DNA from: Prosopocoilus inquinatus
Lineage: Eukaryota > Arthropoda > Insecta > Coleoptera > Lucanidae
Length of the DNA stretch: 64,000 bases
NCBI GenBank assembly: GCA_036172665.1
Contig: CM069876.1
Location: 6,448,001 to 6,512,000, forward strand
Direction of reading: 5' to 3'
Shown: in pieces, positions 43,331 to 54,669 of the stretch
How the letters are laid out: the number at the start of each line of letters is the position of its first letter
Position numbering within the stretch: position 1 is the stretch's first letter
The notes under the pieces: model-generated
What the model saw: only the letters and a program-made list of their open reading frames with translations
What the model was told of the DNA's origin: nothing
The model's database searches: none
Program-made: the position numbers and the translations under genes

Positions 43331-44654
43331 TATGGCCCAATGAATATGAACAGAAAATTTTGGAAGAGGTAACGATTTTACATGATTACAAATATGTATA
43401 TCCATCTGTCTTCTCAAGAGAAGTTGCGGCCCAGCTGAATTTGCCGTTATTATCTACTCTTATTATGTATTTTGGGGATGCCATAATCGAATTCTCAATA
43501 AAAAAAGTGTCTGCATAATGTCTCGTGATTATAAATCTCTAGTACGATTAGTTTAGCACAAACATAAATGACAAGACTTGACATAGGATCAAACTGTCAA
43601 ACTTTTGTTCACAATAAAAGAACGTTTTGTTTTTCCAAAACACTCTTCCCAAAAAATGAAAAATTGGATTTTTGGTAAAAATCTGATATTGAACCATCAT
43701 GTGTGATATATCGTTGTAAAGAGGAAAAAAAGACGTAATCTCAAAATGTTAAAATCCAAAATGGCGTCCATAAGAAAAAATGAAGTTGTCAAGTGTTTCT
43801 CCGCCATCTTGAAAATTATTGAAAAGGGGATATCATATTCGAGTTCCTCATAAAAAAGTGTCTGAAAAATGTCTTGTTAGAAATGCCTAGTAGAATTAGT
43901 TTGTCGTGAAGAAATTAAAAACGAAAATTAGAAATTTTGTTTTTTTTACGATATTCAAAACTATTGAAGATATTTCAAATTTCTTTTCAGATTATTATTC
44001 AGCTGTCTCCTCAAGAGAAGTTCCAGCCCAGCTGAATTTGCCGTTATTATCTATTCTTATTTTATATTTTGGGGATGCCAAATTCGAATTTTCAATAAAA
44101 AAGTGTCTTCATAATATCTGCTGGTTAGAAATCTCTAGTACGAGTAGAAACTTAAATGACAAGACTTGAAAAAGGATGAAACTGTCATACTTTTGTTCGC
44201 AATAAGAGAACGTTTTGTTTTTCCAAAGCACTGTGACATTGAACCACCATGTGTGATACATCGTTGTAAAGAGGAAAAAAAAACGTAATCTCAAAATGTT
44301 AAAATCCAAGATGGCGCCCATAAGAAAAAATGAAGTTGCCAGGTGTTTCTCCGCCATCTTGAAAATTATTGAAAAGGGGATGCCATATTCCAATTCTTCA
44401 TAAAATGGGTCTGAATAATGTCTTGGTTAGAAAAAATTAAAAACGAAACCCAGTATTTTTTGCTTTTTTTGCGAAATCTGCAAACCATTGAAGATATTTC
44501 AAATTTCTTTTCAGATTATTATTCAACACGAAAATGCACAACTTTTCACTAATTTAACCGACTTGGTATCTCTTAAAATAAGTGAGATCCCCGTAGTGGC
44601 ACTCGAGAAACGGTCAGCCCAATCAGCAAGCAGCCATTTTCATCACGTCATTAT

Positions 44655-45590
44655 TTGGTCAAAATTGGTTAAGGACGTCGAATGACCAGTTTTAAACGTC
44701 ATTTTTTCGTAAAAATTTTGTTTAAAATTTAACGTTTGTAAATTACGTGAATAAAACGTCAGTTTAATGACATAAATTTGACACTAATTTTAAACAAGTT
44801 TCGTTTCGATAATAAATTTAGTTATAGATTTGACAAGATATTAGATTTTGTAGGAAAGTTATAAACATGATTGAATTTATTAATTAATACCATTTCAATA
44901 CATAAGAAATTTACTAGACTTTTCTTACGCGGTATGCGATGCATGCGCCGTCACTGGACATTGGTACATTGTTCTTGCGTATCGTAATCGTAGTGTCCGT
45001 GGTGCTTAAGTTTAGTGCAATTCGTTTTTAAGCGTTAATTTATTATGTATTAACTAGCTAATCTACTTGCACGTGTAGTTGCTTTAGGTATTTATTGTTT
45101 TAGTTATTAGCAAACTGTGTAAAGAAGGTGGGTATTGGTAACTCATATTTCATAACCTGTTATATTAATATTTTAACGGTCCTTGAGATAGGACTTGGAC
45201 ATTTTTCTTTTTCGTTTTCTTAATTCAATTCTTTTATTTCATTAAAGAGAAGAATCAGACTATTTACTAAAGGCTTTTTATTTTATTTTTATTTAGAATT
45301 TTACAAAATATGTATGAATTTATTTAAAATATTATTTATTTATTGTTCGTAGGTATATGTATACATACGTACAGATATTTGAATAAAAATTAAAATATGA
45401 TTTAGTTTTTTGGTTACTTATGCGTCATAGGTAATACAATTAAAAATGACGTCAGAAATACACGACTATTTGACGTACAAAAGCGACGTCGCCGGGCTAT
45501 GACATTTGCCCGTCATTTTTACGACTTTAATACGTCATTGACATTGGTCATTCGACGTAAATGATGACCAATTTTTGACGTGAAAAAGAC
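44655..45590. repeat. Possible foldback rich in GACGT words
   Basis: The left end (44655-44760: AAAATTGGTTAAGGACGTCG, AATGACCAGTTTTAAACGTC) is inverted at the right end (45470-45585: TTCGACGTAAATGATGACCA and ATTTTTGACGTGAAAAAG). The AT-rich middle does not code. Tips and target duplication not determined. Confidence 0.5.
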
Positions 45591-45604
45591 TACACATTGC
45601 TGCT

Positions 45605-45700
45605 TGGGAGCCTGTATGTATAGAGGGTGGGTCATTGGTATCGATTTCTTCAATAGCGCCTTAACTATTATAAAAGAAAATGTACCTGGGCAAATGTCTT
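45605..45700 (+). repeat. Uninterrupted relative of the repeat split by PLE-2
   Basis: Shares GGTATCGATTTCTTCAATAG and CCTTAACTATTATAAAAG with 17545-17579 plus 20110-20140 and provides the empty site for that insertion. Confidence 0.6.
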
Positions 45701-46113
45701 TTTGGTGCTCATTTATATTTAAAGACTATAAAGTCTTTTTTCCCAGGCAAGTAGTATTTGACTGGTCCGTTTTGGGCAAATAGGTAGTATTTGACTGGTC
45801 TGCTTTGGGCATTGGGTATTTCGTTTTCAAGGTGTTGCAATTAGGTAACTGAGTTTATGTGCGTGCACATTACTTTTGAAACTAAGTTATTTTTTAAATT
45901 TTCGCCAAAGAAGTGGATTAACATTATTATTAGTTATTGTTTTATGCACGATTCAGGAGTTGATCCTTGACGGCGTTGCTGAATGCACATCAATTTGTTA
46001 TTACTTGAGGAAAACGCAGACCTTTGGTATAATTAAATGTATTAATTTGTGATAATTAAAAAAAAAACAGAATCACGAAAAATCGTTGAATGAAAACTGA
46101 ATGAAGGTTTATA

Positions 46114-47622
46114 CACTCACGGACAAAAATATTGCATATTTTTAAATTAAGTTATTTATTCTTCTGTTTAAGAAGTAATAAGGACGTAACTGTGCTGAAT
46201 CGTTGTTTTTAAGCATAAGTTAATCTATCTGTCAAGGAAATTGCAAATAAGTCTTGGTATATAAAATCCACAACGCAATTTATTGAACAATGAATTGTTT
46301 AGCAGTTTAAAAAAAAACGTGTCTATACTAAAACAAATTAATTTCTGCTTGACGTGTTTCCTCCTCGAGCTTGAATGGCTGCCCTCATTCTTCTGGTAAG
46401 GCTGAAAGAAAGGTTTTGGATTCTTTCTTGGGGAATCGATTTCCACTTTTCTTTTGCAGCAGTTCTAAGTTCATTTCTGGTCGTAGGAGCCGGATTGCTG
46501 GACCGAATTTTTTTTTTCGTCAAGTCCCATAAATGCTCGATCGGGTTAAAAGGTCATTCTAATATTCTGGCATTAACCTCATCGAGTTACTGTATTACTG
46601 TAGCTACTATGTGGGGGCGAGCTTTACCGTGCATTAGCACTAAACTCTCAAACCCTATAACTTCAACATAGGGCACAACATACTCTTCTAAGATCTCTTT
46701 AATGTACCTTTGAGGTATCATTCCTCCGCTAACCTCCACAAACTCTATACGTGCCTCCCAACTTAAACCATCCCAAAAGATTATTTCACCACCTCTAAAG
46801 CTGACATTATTAACCAAATTACAACAGTAATAACGCTTTCTGACTTTTCTAACCTTATTCCGTCCATTAGGAGTCCAAAGTTGTCAGTAAAACCAACATG
46901 CGTCCATTCCTCCAAGGATCAATTAGTATGAAGTCTAGCAAATTCTAATCTTTGCTTTTTGTGTTATTGGAAAAGACAAAGCACTACCGCAGGTACTCTG
47001 ACATTCAAATCGACTTGTTTTAACCTCCCTCTTACCGTACTAGAACTAACAGTAACCTTTCTTACGTTTTGTAGCCCAATTTTTATCGAGAGGTTGCCAA
47101 TTCACGACTTCTTAAAGACTGAAGTTGTACAAAGCGAACATCAGCAGCAGTGGTGCACCTTCTCCTTTCTTGTTCTGTCCTTCTTTTATGATTTTCTGTT
47201 TCTTGGTTTCGTTTTATAATTCGAGAAAGTGTAAATTGATTTAATTGAACAATTCTGGCAATGATTTTCTCTCTGTAACCTTATTTCCGTAAAGTTACCA
47301 CTTTTGTGGCATGTGTCCGCTGCTGTGATTATTTCGCGGCATATTTTTACAAAAGGGTTTTAATTACACACGAAGCAATAAAAAATTGATAGGAAAACCA
47401 AATTTTGTCAAAAATATCGTTTATAATGTTTATCGAAGAAACGCACTGTTTCCACTGCTTTTACAAAATAGCCCAATTATGATAAATGTTAAAACATAAA
47501 CAAATCAAATGTTTGTCACAGCTTCCTAAAATAGTAATTTTGCATAAAAGTTATATTTCAAGCAGAAATATTCACATTTTGCTGGATTTATTAACATAAT
47601 TAAAAAATTTTGTCCACGAGTA
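46114..47622 (-). mobile_element. Tc1-like transposon inside the 3' LTR, decayed
   Basis: Left tip CACTCACGGACAAAA and right tip (minus) ACTCGTGGACAAAA with TA on both sides (46112-46113 and 47623-47624). About 1.5 kb. The LTR sequence on each side joins perfectly by comparison with the other LTR (AAGGTTTA...TTAGGCATTTTT). The encoded transposase is broken. Confidence 0.85.
46225..47340 (-). pseudogene. Tc1-type transposase, broken
   Basis: Minus-strand pieces in several frames. 46817-46587: GGEIIFWDGLSWEARIEFVE, then RYIKEILEEYVVPYVE and VLMHGKARPHIVATVIQ; here the usual HDNARPH has become HGKARPH, losing the second catalytic Asp. 46560-46340: EWPFNPIEHLWDLTKKKIRS, where the normal SPDLNPIEH is shortened, and NLSFSLTRRMRAAIQARGGN at the C-terminus. 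The N-terminal HTH region (46820-47340) is barely readable. Domain order and the ARGG-type end fit Tc1. Confidence 0.82.
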
Positions 47623-47898
47623 TATTAGGCATTTTTCCTTACAAAACAACACTCTCCATTACATAACTATCCTCTCTTTCTTGATAAAAATTGAATTAAC
47701 TAATATTGCCGCCTCCCTTGAAACGCTTGCCTTTTAAGATATTAACTATAGTCTATTTTTTGGATAGGCGGTAAACTTCAAGTTGTAAATAAATGTGGCT
47801 TTCCTATTAGTCAGTTATTTGTGTTCTTTTCTTTATTTTATTAAAACAGCAACTGGTTAGTAACAATTGGAGTCAACTTCGAAATTTGTTATCGTCTG

Positions 47899-49070
47899 CT
47901 AGTTGTATAACAAGTTATAACAATCTGTAAACTTCCGCCTATCAATAAAAAATAAAGTATTGTATCTATGATTGCACTTCATTGTCAATTGGTAGTGGAC
48001 ACAGTCTTTTGGTAGAAGACGTAGACATCCGATTTTTACAGTAGCAGTTCGAACTATGCCGTTTTCTGCAGGATGAACGAACTTCAGTCGTCCCAAAATT
48101 CACTTAGAAGGAGGAGTGTTGCCTTCCTTGATGATAACTAATTTTCCTGGCAAAATAATGTTTTCTGCTTGATGTTTCCATTTAATTCTTTCTTGCAGCT
48201 TGGTAATTTAATCCTTATTCCATCTTTTCCAAAATTGTTGTTTCATTTTTTGTAAAATTGCCAATGATATAGAATTTAGACGGTTAAGGTTCAGTTTTAC
48301 AATTGCAACTCAATTTTGAGCTGAGGTTTACACCCTTAGCAGCAATTATTTCAACAATTGCTCTGAATTGTGATTTAAGCTTCGGCTCGAAGTTAAACCG
48401 TCATTGTAAAACTGGGCCTTAATGGAATTGCTGACAGGTCCAGTTCGACCTAAGAAGTAATCGTAATCACATCGCCTATTAAAAAATGTGAGTACGGATA
48501 AATCGTTCGGATCTGAGGAAATTGGTATAAAGACGACCTTAATCTGGATTAATAGTCATCAGATCTTCAAAATTTAATAATGTTGAATTAATTGTTTTTG
48601 GTAAATGATGCTTGGTAGACTTGATTACAGCCTCCCAGATTCCTCTAAAGTGTAGTGCCTTTGGTGGGATGAAGTGCCACGTTACAGATTCTTCTACTAT
48701 TGCTTGAATGATTTTTTCTTGTTGTTGCTGCATGAATAACTCTCGTAAAATTTGAAGTTGCTTATTTGCTCCAATGAAGTTCTTTCCGTTGCACTGATAA
48801 ATGTTTCAGTAGACAAGGCACCGACCAATTCTATGTATATGATAGCTTTGGCCAAACAGACGAAGATGGCTGCGTAAGTCTTGGTTTTCTGCTTATTGCC
48901 CGATCCTCCTATTTTAACTTCAAATGGTCCATAGTAGTCCACTCCAGTGTTGATGAAGGGTCTAGCGGGTTGCACCCTGACCGGAGGAAGGTCTCCCACG
49001 ATGGGCTACATTGACGACGGTTTTACCTTGAAACAAGGGATACAGTTACGGATTACTTTTTTTTACTGTA
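47899..49070 (-). pseudogene. BEL/Pao integrase, frameshifted and MITE-interrupted
   Basis: On the minus strand from 49070: RNCIPCFKVKPSSM (Zn-binding CxxC), a stop, VGDLPPVRVQPARPFINTGV, DYYGPFEVKIGG with the first catalytic Asp, YAAIFVCLAKAIIYIELVGA, then deletions, FIPPKALHFRGIWEAVIKST with the catalytic Glu, SDPNDLSVLT, a 139-bp MITE, SISLAILQKMKQQFWKRWNK, LPGKLVIIKEGNTPPSK, and at the end GRLKFVHPAENGIVRTATVK, the C-terminal chromatin-side motif of Pao integrases. Several frame changes exist, so it cannot make a protein. The order and WEAxxKSxKHHL signature are specific for BEL/Pao. Confidence 0.9.
48284..48422. mobile_element. 139-bp MITE in the Pao integrase, TTAA-flanked
   Basis: Ends AAGGTTCAGTTTTACAA (left) and TTGTAAAACTGGGCCTT (right) form a 17-bp TIR, bounded by TTAA at 48284-48287 and 48419-48422. 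TTAA targets suggest a piggyBac-type MITE, although TTA would fit PIF/Harbinger. It interrupts the integrase reading. Confidence 0.75.
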
Positions 49071-49779
49071 CTCAGTTTTGATAAAGGCGTGTATTTAGTA
49101 CGAAATGCAGCTAAGGTGCTCTGAGGACCATTAAGTATCTGACGTAGTGGGGAACAGTTTCGTTCGATACAGCAGGCAATTCATGTAAAGCTCATATATG
49201 ATTAATTTTTTTTTAGCTTTGTTCCAATACAGATTTAGACTGGTTCGAAACTGTCAATTATATTCGTCCATCGAATTAATCAAGCTTTTGGGAGGTGCGT
49301 TAAATATGAAACTTTAGCTGCTTTCCAATTGTCAAAATGAACTACTCGGAGCTCCTCCGAACTGATCCAATATGTTCCAATTGCAGGATGCGAAACGCAC
49401 TTCAACTGATCTTTTTTACTTTCTCTCTTCCCCTCATGCACCCGTATCTATGACCACACATATAACACTCTTATATGACTTACGCAGCGTTCTCATTAAA
49501 ATCTTAGAAGTGTAGTTCGGATCAGATCAGATCAGATCATCTCAGGTGCTTGCAATTTGTAATTGGAAAGCGGCTTTTGTTTGGCGCATGTTTCTGTCTA
49601 GTCAGAGGCTGTCGTTGGAAGAGGCCTATTATCATATCTATTTATTCACATATACCAAGCTTCTAGATAATTATCGACAGATAACTGCAATGAACAAATG
49701 ATTGCTACCACTTCACCTTTTAGAGTTGATTTTAAATAATGGAATTTTTACATTGATGATATATCTTTATTTTCATGAA
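49071..49779. other. Residual BEL/Pao internal sequence, pol deleted
   Basis: Lies where protease, RT and RNase H should be. No RT motif (YxDD) is readable on the minus strand. Contains a GATCAGATCAGATCAGATCA microsatellite at about 49525 and low-complexity patches. Confidence 0.5.
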
Positions 49780-50040
49780 TTAACGTAAAAAAAGTATCAT
49801 AGATCGGAAACCATTCTTGATACGAACCATGAAATTCAGCCAATTTACCTTGGGTAATTTAACTACATTTTTGGGCCCAGAAGTTATAGAATTTTTATCG
49901 TTAATGCTCCTAATCGATTCAGAATTTGCTGAATGTAAAATTTGATGGGCACGTTGCATTGCCTTGAAATAATCATTTTCAAAGTTCCATGCTGGGAATA
50001 GGAATTTCTTTTTTAGATTCAATTTTATTTCGAATTTCAC
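49780..50040 (-). pseudogene. BEL/Pao Gag remnant
   Basis: Minus-strand frame (86 residues) ending VVKLPKVNWLNFMV; in a neighbouring frame the same DNA reads LAEFHGSYQEWFPIYDTF. BEL/Pao Gag proteins contain LPKxxLPxFxGxxxEWxxFxDxF, so a frameshift lies at the KVN codons. The preceding part (FKAMQRAHQILHSA) may be the N-terminal coil. Only this short part of Gag remains, near the primer binding site as expected. Confidence 0.75.
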
Positions 50041-50206
50041 ACTTATTATATCTATATCTTAACACTTGATTTTAAATTGTCTCTTTTGACTTTTAGAATT
50101 TTTATAGATTCTGCCATTATTTGCCAACTGCACGTTTGTAAACATAAATTGAAAACCTGATCTACGTATTCTGCTTATGTGCTGCCTGTGATTTCTACCT
50201 GCTGAT

Positions 50207-50225
50207 ATCCAGCTACGAAGGACCA
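50207..50225 (-). promoter_or_regulatory. Putative tRNA primer binding site of the BEL/Pao element
   Basis: Directly inside the 5' LTR (one base gap) the minus strand reads TGGTCCTTCGTAGCTGGAT. A start with TGG, complementary to tRNA CCA ends, and TGGTCCTTCG is typical of BEL/Pao primer sites. The exact tRNA is not assigned. Confidence 0.7.
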
Positions 50226-50342
50226 ATGTTTAATGCACGATTCAGGAATCGGGGAGAAATCCGTGACGACGTTCGTGAATGCGCATCCATTTGTTATTAC
50301 TTGAGGAAACGCAGGCCTTTGGTATAATTATGTACATTCATA

Positions 50343-52138
50343 CAGTGAGAGTCTCTAACTTGGAATAAATTCGGTAAAGCAAAGACAGTTTTTTTTTCCG
50401 GAAATATGCTCGGACATTTCGATTAGTATTTCAAATTGCGCTCTTTTTCATGTAAGAACATTTTATACAGCGTGTCCTAAATTTGAGATATGACGTCATC
50501 GACTATTTTTAAATGGCAATCTTATTTTTCTATGACTATTCTTAAGTGTAATGTCAAGTTATATATGCGTACCAATTTTCAAGTTTTTATTCCTTGTCAT
50601 TTGAAAGATATTTAACATACATTAACTATTTTTGGGTCAAACTGGGTTAACATCTGATCACAATGTTATAAAAACATTTAAGACTATTAGTTTGTCGTCT
50701 AGTAATAAAAATCGTTTGTTCAAAAGTCGGCCAAAATGCCTTACTTAACTGAAACCCACAAGATTGAAATTTTAATGATGATTGGCTGCGGGTATAGGAC
50801 AAAAACACAAAATGAAGTTATTCACTTATTCAGAGAGAAATATCCTGACTTACCACCCATATCGCAAAGTACCGTAAGCAAGATTGAAAAACAGTTTCGG
50901 GAAAACGGGCATTTAAGAAAAACCAATCATCGTCAAAGTGCGCTCACTGAGGAGGTCAAACTTAATGTACTTCTCTCTGTTCAAGAAAATGTCATGTCTC
51001 CACTTGGCAGATAGCTAGGGAAGTCGAAATTAGTCAGTCGTCAGCGGCAAGAAATTTTCAAACGCAAAAATTACATCCTTATAAAATGACAATCCTCCAG
51101 GAACTCACCGAAGATGATCCGGATAAAAGACTCCAGTCTTGCGAACAAATGATGGATCTACTAGACAGAAATTTTCCAAATATAGAAAACGTCTTGTTTT
51201 CTGATGAATCAACGTTTATGTTAAATGGTCAGGTAAATAGTCTAAATTATCGTTATTGGGCAGACAACAACCCACACTGGATGAGAGAAGGCCACACTCA
51301 ACTTCCAGAAAAAGTTAATGTTTGGGCAGGGATTGTTGCTGATCGAGTAATAGGACCAATTTTATTCGAAGAAAATCTCGATGGAGCAAGATATTTAGAA
51401 TTCTTACAGGAAGAACTGGTTCCGAATTAGGCTTCTCTGTTTCCTGATCCGGTTGAAGCTGATGTCCCAAATAAAAACATCTGGTTTCAACAAGACGGTG
51501 CTCCTCCTCATTTTGCAAGACCTGTCCGTGAGTGTCTGGATGATGTATTTCTAGCCAGATGGATTGGTAGAAGAGGATCCTTTGAATGACCACCCAGGTC
51601 TCCGGATTTAACACCGCTTGACTATTTCTTATGGGGGTACTTGAAAAGCAAAGTTTTTAAAACCAAACCAGAAAATATTGAGGTGTTGAAAGAACGAATA
51701 GGACAGGAATGTAGGCTAATTTCCGCCGAAGTAATTAGAAATGTTCATGAAGAGTTTTAGTTCCGTTTAGGGTATTGTCAATTAGTACATGGACAACATT
51801 TTGGGCATTTAGTGAAGTGAATTTATGATTATTGAGTTTCAGGTTTCTTCTGTTTTTGAATTAGTTAATGTATGTTAAATATCTTTCAAATGAAAAGGAA
51901 TAAAAATTTGAAATTTGGTACGCATGTATAACTTGATACGACACTTTAAGAATAGTCAGTGAGAAATAGGATTGCCGTTTAAAAAAATAGTCGATGACGT
52001 CATATCTCAAATTTGGGGCACGCTCTTTAAAATGTTCTTACATGAAAAAGAGCGCAATTTAAAATATCTGAGCATATTTCCGAAAAAAAAAACTGTTTTT
52101 GCCTTACCGAATTTATTCCAAGTTAGAGACTCTCACTG
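50343..52138 (+). mobile_element. DD41D mariner 2 with about 290-bp TIRs, decayed
   Basis: Tips CAGTGAGAGTCTCTAACTTG and the inverse, TA on both sides (50341-50342 and 52139-52140). Arms about 50343-50630 and 51855-52138 pair along their length. A motif resembling a second set of tips (CAGCGTG at 50468, CACGCT near 52019) lies inside the arms, but the symmetry runs on through it, so I read one element. The arms share GATGACGTCAT with the intact relative at 4324. Confidence 0.85.
50736..51820 (+). pseudogene. DD41D mariner transposase, broken
   Basis: Starts MPYLTETHKIEILMMIGCGY, has the HTH SQSTVSKIEKQFRENG, shifts frame between 51014 and 51086, and continues TILQELTEDDPDKRL, VLFSDESTFMLNGQVNS (first Asp), a TAG at 51428, WFQQDGAPPHFARPV (second Asp), a TGA at 51587, RSPDLTPLDYFLWGYLKSKV (third Asp), a further TAG near 51760 and the end LGYCQLVHGQHFGHLVK. 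Counting through the stop gives 41 residues between the last two Asps. All catalytic residues remain, but three stops and a shift inactivate it. Confidence 0.92.
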
Positions 52139-52319
52139 TATATTAATTTGTGAGAATGTAACAGAATCACGTAAAATTGTTGAATGAAAATTAATTAATT
52201 AATCTATGATGAAGGTTTACATTAGGCATTTTTTACGTAGCAACCACATAGCAACCCTCTCCTTTACATAACTACATAACAACCCTCTGTTTTCTTGATA
52301 AAAACTGAATTAACTAAGA

Positions 52320-53322
52320 GTTATTAATTGTAAATGTTTTTAACACAATATTGTTGACATTAGAAAAAAAACTCATATTTATTTGCACCTGTATTTGAAA
52401 CATGCTTGAAACAAATTTGGAGTAAAGAGGTACTTACCCTTTGTAAAACAATAAATTCCTACATGTGTGACAAGGAAATTTCAATGCATATTTTTTGTAT
52501 AAAATTTTACAAAAATTTGATTTTAAGATGAATGATACCTAATTGATCGCGATCAATGTAAGTTTACTTAGAACGCACTGCCGCAGCGATGCATTAACAC
52601 AAATTTATTTTGGTGTATCTCAAAAACTATACATTTTCAGACATACACAACTAGTCCTTGAAGTTTGTCCTTTCTTCAGCAGTACGGATCCTTAAAATAG
52701 CACAACTCTTTCTTGCAACTTCTGACGTAACCCATATAATTTTGTTAAATTAAATATTAAATATAAAGGAAATTATTATTTCTTAATAAATTTAAGCGTT
52801 AAAATTTCTTTATAATGTTCAAAATATGTAAATTGAGCGAAACTTTGAGCTAGAACGGAGGTCGATTGAGTTAGTTTTCGTTGAAAATAATTATAATCTT
52901 AAAAAAATGCGTACCACGTTGTTACAGTTTCAGAAATTTGAGCACGACGTTTCTGTTCTCGGTTGCTACAATCGGATATCTTTGACCCATATACTTCTTG
53001 AGTAACATGATAATAAAGCTTTAATGAAAGTATTAAATAATAAAATTTGATCACGATTGCTATGTACCAACTGTTTTTGAATTAAATTGTTTGTAGAAAG
53101 TTTCAATCGAACATATTTCCCTTTCTGTTTCTCTCTACCAAAAAGTACTTAAGTATTTGTTAATCCCCACAAGCGAATTCGCCTGGTTAAAATTTAGCTA
53201 GCTTATTCATTTATATCAATAAGCAGTATTTAAAACTTGGAGAGACTGCGTTGATATTGGTTTCGGCACTTTTTCGACATGGGCCCTGTATAGGTTAAGA
53301 AAGTAAATAAAAAAGGAATGTA
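52320..53322. other. Unassigned AT-rich sequence
   Basis: No supported feature. Confidence 0.45.
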
Positions 53323-53324
53323 TA

Positions 53325-54665
53325 CGGGCTGTCCGTTTTTCGAGTGCCATTATGGGGATATCGTTTATCTGAAGAGATACTAAGTTGGTTAAATTAGGGC
53401 AAAGTTGCGCATTTTCATGTTGAATAATAATCTGAAAAGAAATTTGAAATATCTTCAATGGTTTTGCAAATTTCGCAAAAAAACAAAAAAATACTGGTCT
53501 TCGTTTTAAATTTTTTTCACGATAAACTAATCGTACTAGGCATTTCTAACCAAGACATTATTCAGACATTTTTTATGAAGAAATCGAATATGGCATCCTC
53601 TTTTCAATAATTTTTAAGATGGCGGAGAAACACCTGGCAACTTCATTTTTTCTTATGGACGCTATCTTGGATTTTAAAGTCTTTAGAATGGTATATTACA
53701 CATGGTGGTCCAATATCAGATTTTTGCCAAAAATTCAATTTTTCACTTTTTGTGATAAGTGCTTGGAAAAACAAGACGTTCTTTTATTGTGAAGATAAGT
53801 TTGACAGTGTGATCCTATGTCAGGTCTTGTCATTTACGTTTGCGCTAGTTTTATCGCGAAAATGCCTTTTTCAAGAACAAATAGATATGATATAAATTTA
53901 CTACACTTCAAGTGTAGAGTGGCAACAACCTGGTTTGAAGTATTTTTTTATGCTTGGACGAATATGGTTCGTTTAAAGGACGTAGACGGAAATATATGAG
54001 CAGGAAATTTTGGAAGAGGTAAAAATTTTACATCATTACAAATACTAAAATCCGTCTGTCTCCTCAAGAGAAGTTGCAGCCCAGCTGAATTTGCCGTTAT
54101 TATCTATTCTTATTTTATATTTTGGGGATGCCAAATTCGAATTCTCAATAAAAAAGTGTCTCCATAATATCTGCTGGTTAGAAATCTCTAGTACGATTAG
54201 TTTAGCACAAACTTAAATGACAAGACTTGAAAAAGGATGAAACTGTCATACTTTTGTTCGCAATAAGAGAACGTTTTGTTTTTGCAAAGCACTGTGACAT
54301 TGGACCACCATGTGTGATACATCGTTGTAAAGAGGAAAAAAAACGTAATCTCAAAATGTTCAAATCCAAGATGGCGCCCATAAGAAAAAATTAAGTTGCC
54401 AGGTGTTTCTCCGCCATCTTGAAAATGATTGAAAAGGGGATGCTATATTCGAATTCTTCATAAAGTGGGTCTGAATAATGTCTTGGTTAGAAAAAATTAA
54501 AAACGAAACCCAGTATTTTTTGCTTTCTTGCGAAATCTGCAAAACCATTGAAGACATTTCAAATTTATTTTCAGATTATTATTCAGCACGAAAATGCGCA
54601 ACTTTGCCCTAATTTAACCAACTTCGTATCTCTTAAGATAAGCGAGATCCCCATAGTGGCACTTT
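53325..54665. mobile_element. Foldback G2, sister of G1 without captured gene
   Basis: Left tip CGGGCTGTCCGTTTTTCGAG after TA (53323-53324); arms about 53325-53830 and 54190-54665 pair, including GCCACTATGGGGATCTCGCT-type ends and the AAGATGGCG-GAGAAACACC blocks. The right tip is cut after GTGGCACT. The middle keeps the TWFEVFFYAWTNMVRLKD frame of G1. The FPPS block is absent, so G2 shows the pre-capture structure. Confidence 0.82.
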
Positions 54666-54669
54666 TTGT

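Larger units (their letters stand above)
41274..44622. mobile_element. Foldback G1, TA target, carrying captured FPPS-like sequence
   Basis: Left tip CAGGCTGTCCGTTTTTCGAG after TA; right tip (minus strand) GGGCTGACCGTTTCTCGAG. The left arm 41274-41800 pairs with the right arm, which is present about twice (43400-43990 and 43990-44622), so the end has been duplicated. The FPPS-like block lies between. A sister copy at 53325-54665 keeps arms and backbone but has no FPPS block. Confidence 0.82.
45938..47865 (-). repeat. 3' LTR of the BEL/Pao element, split by a Tc1 element
   Basis: LTR sequence 45938-46113 and 47623-47865, about 420 bp without the insert. On the minus strand it ends GCATAAAACA and probably begins TGTTACTAACCAGTTGC. 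The inner boundary (47865) is inferred from the TGT...ACA rule and the nearby end of the integrase frame. Confidence 0.7.
45938..52318 (-). mobile_element. BEL/Pao LTR retrotransposon, internally deleted, both LTRs interrupted
   Basis: Left (3') LTR 45938-47865, internal region 47866-50226, right (5') LTR from 50227 with similarity fading at about 52318. The two LTRs match once their nested DNA transposons are removed (TTTGTTATTACTTGAGGAAA; AATCACG-AAAATTGTTGAATG; TTCTTGATAAAAACTGAATT). A primer binding site, a gag remnant and an integrase follow in order on the minus strand, but protease, RT and RNase H are gone, so the internal region is about 2.4 kb instead of the usual 5-6 kb. Confidence 0.88.
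50227..52318 (-). repeat. 5' LTR of the BEL/Pao element, split by a DD41D mariner
   Basis: LTR sequence 50227-50342 and 52139-52318. Matches the 3' LTR up to TTGATAAAAACTGAATTAAC; the outermost about 150 bp present in the other LTR are missing or diverged, so the element's outer end is truncated. The LTR begins (plus strand) TGTTTAATGCACGATTCAGG. Confidence 0.7.

Noticed and set aside
49525..49550. GATCA short repeat as regulatory site
   Set aside because: A simple microsatellite in the deleted Pao internal region; no other support.
50468..52025. A smaller mariner (CAGCGTG tips) nested in the centre of a palindromic MITE
   Set aside because: The inverted symmetry runs through the putative inner tips with only two mismatches, and the 4324 element has arms of similar length, so one element with long arms is simpler.
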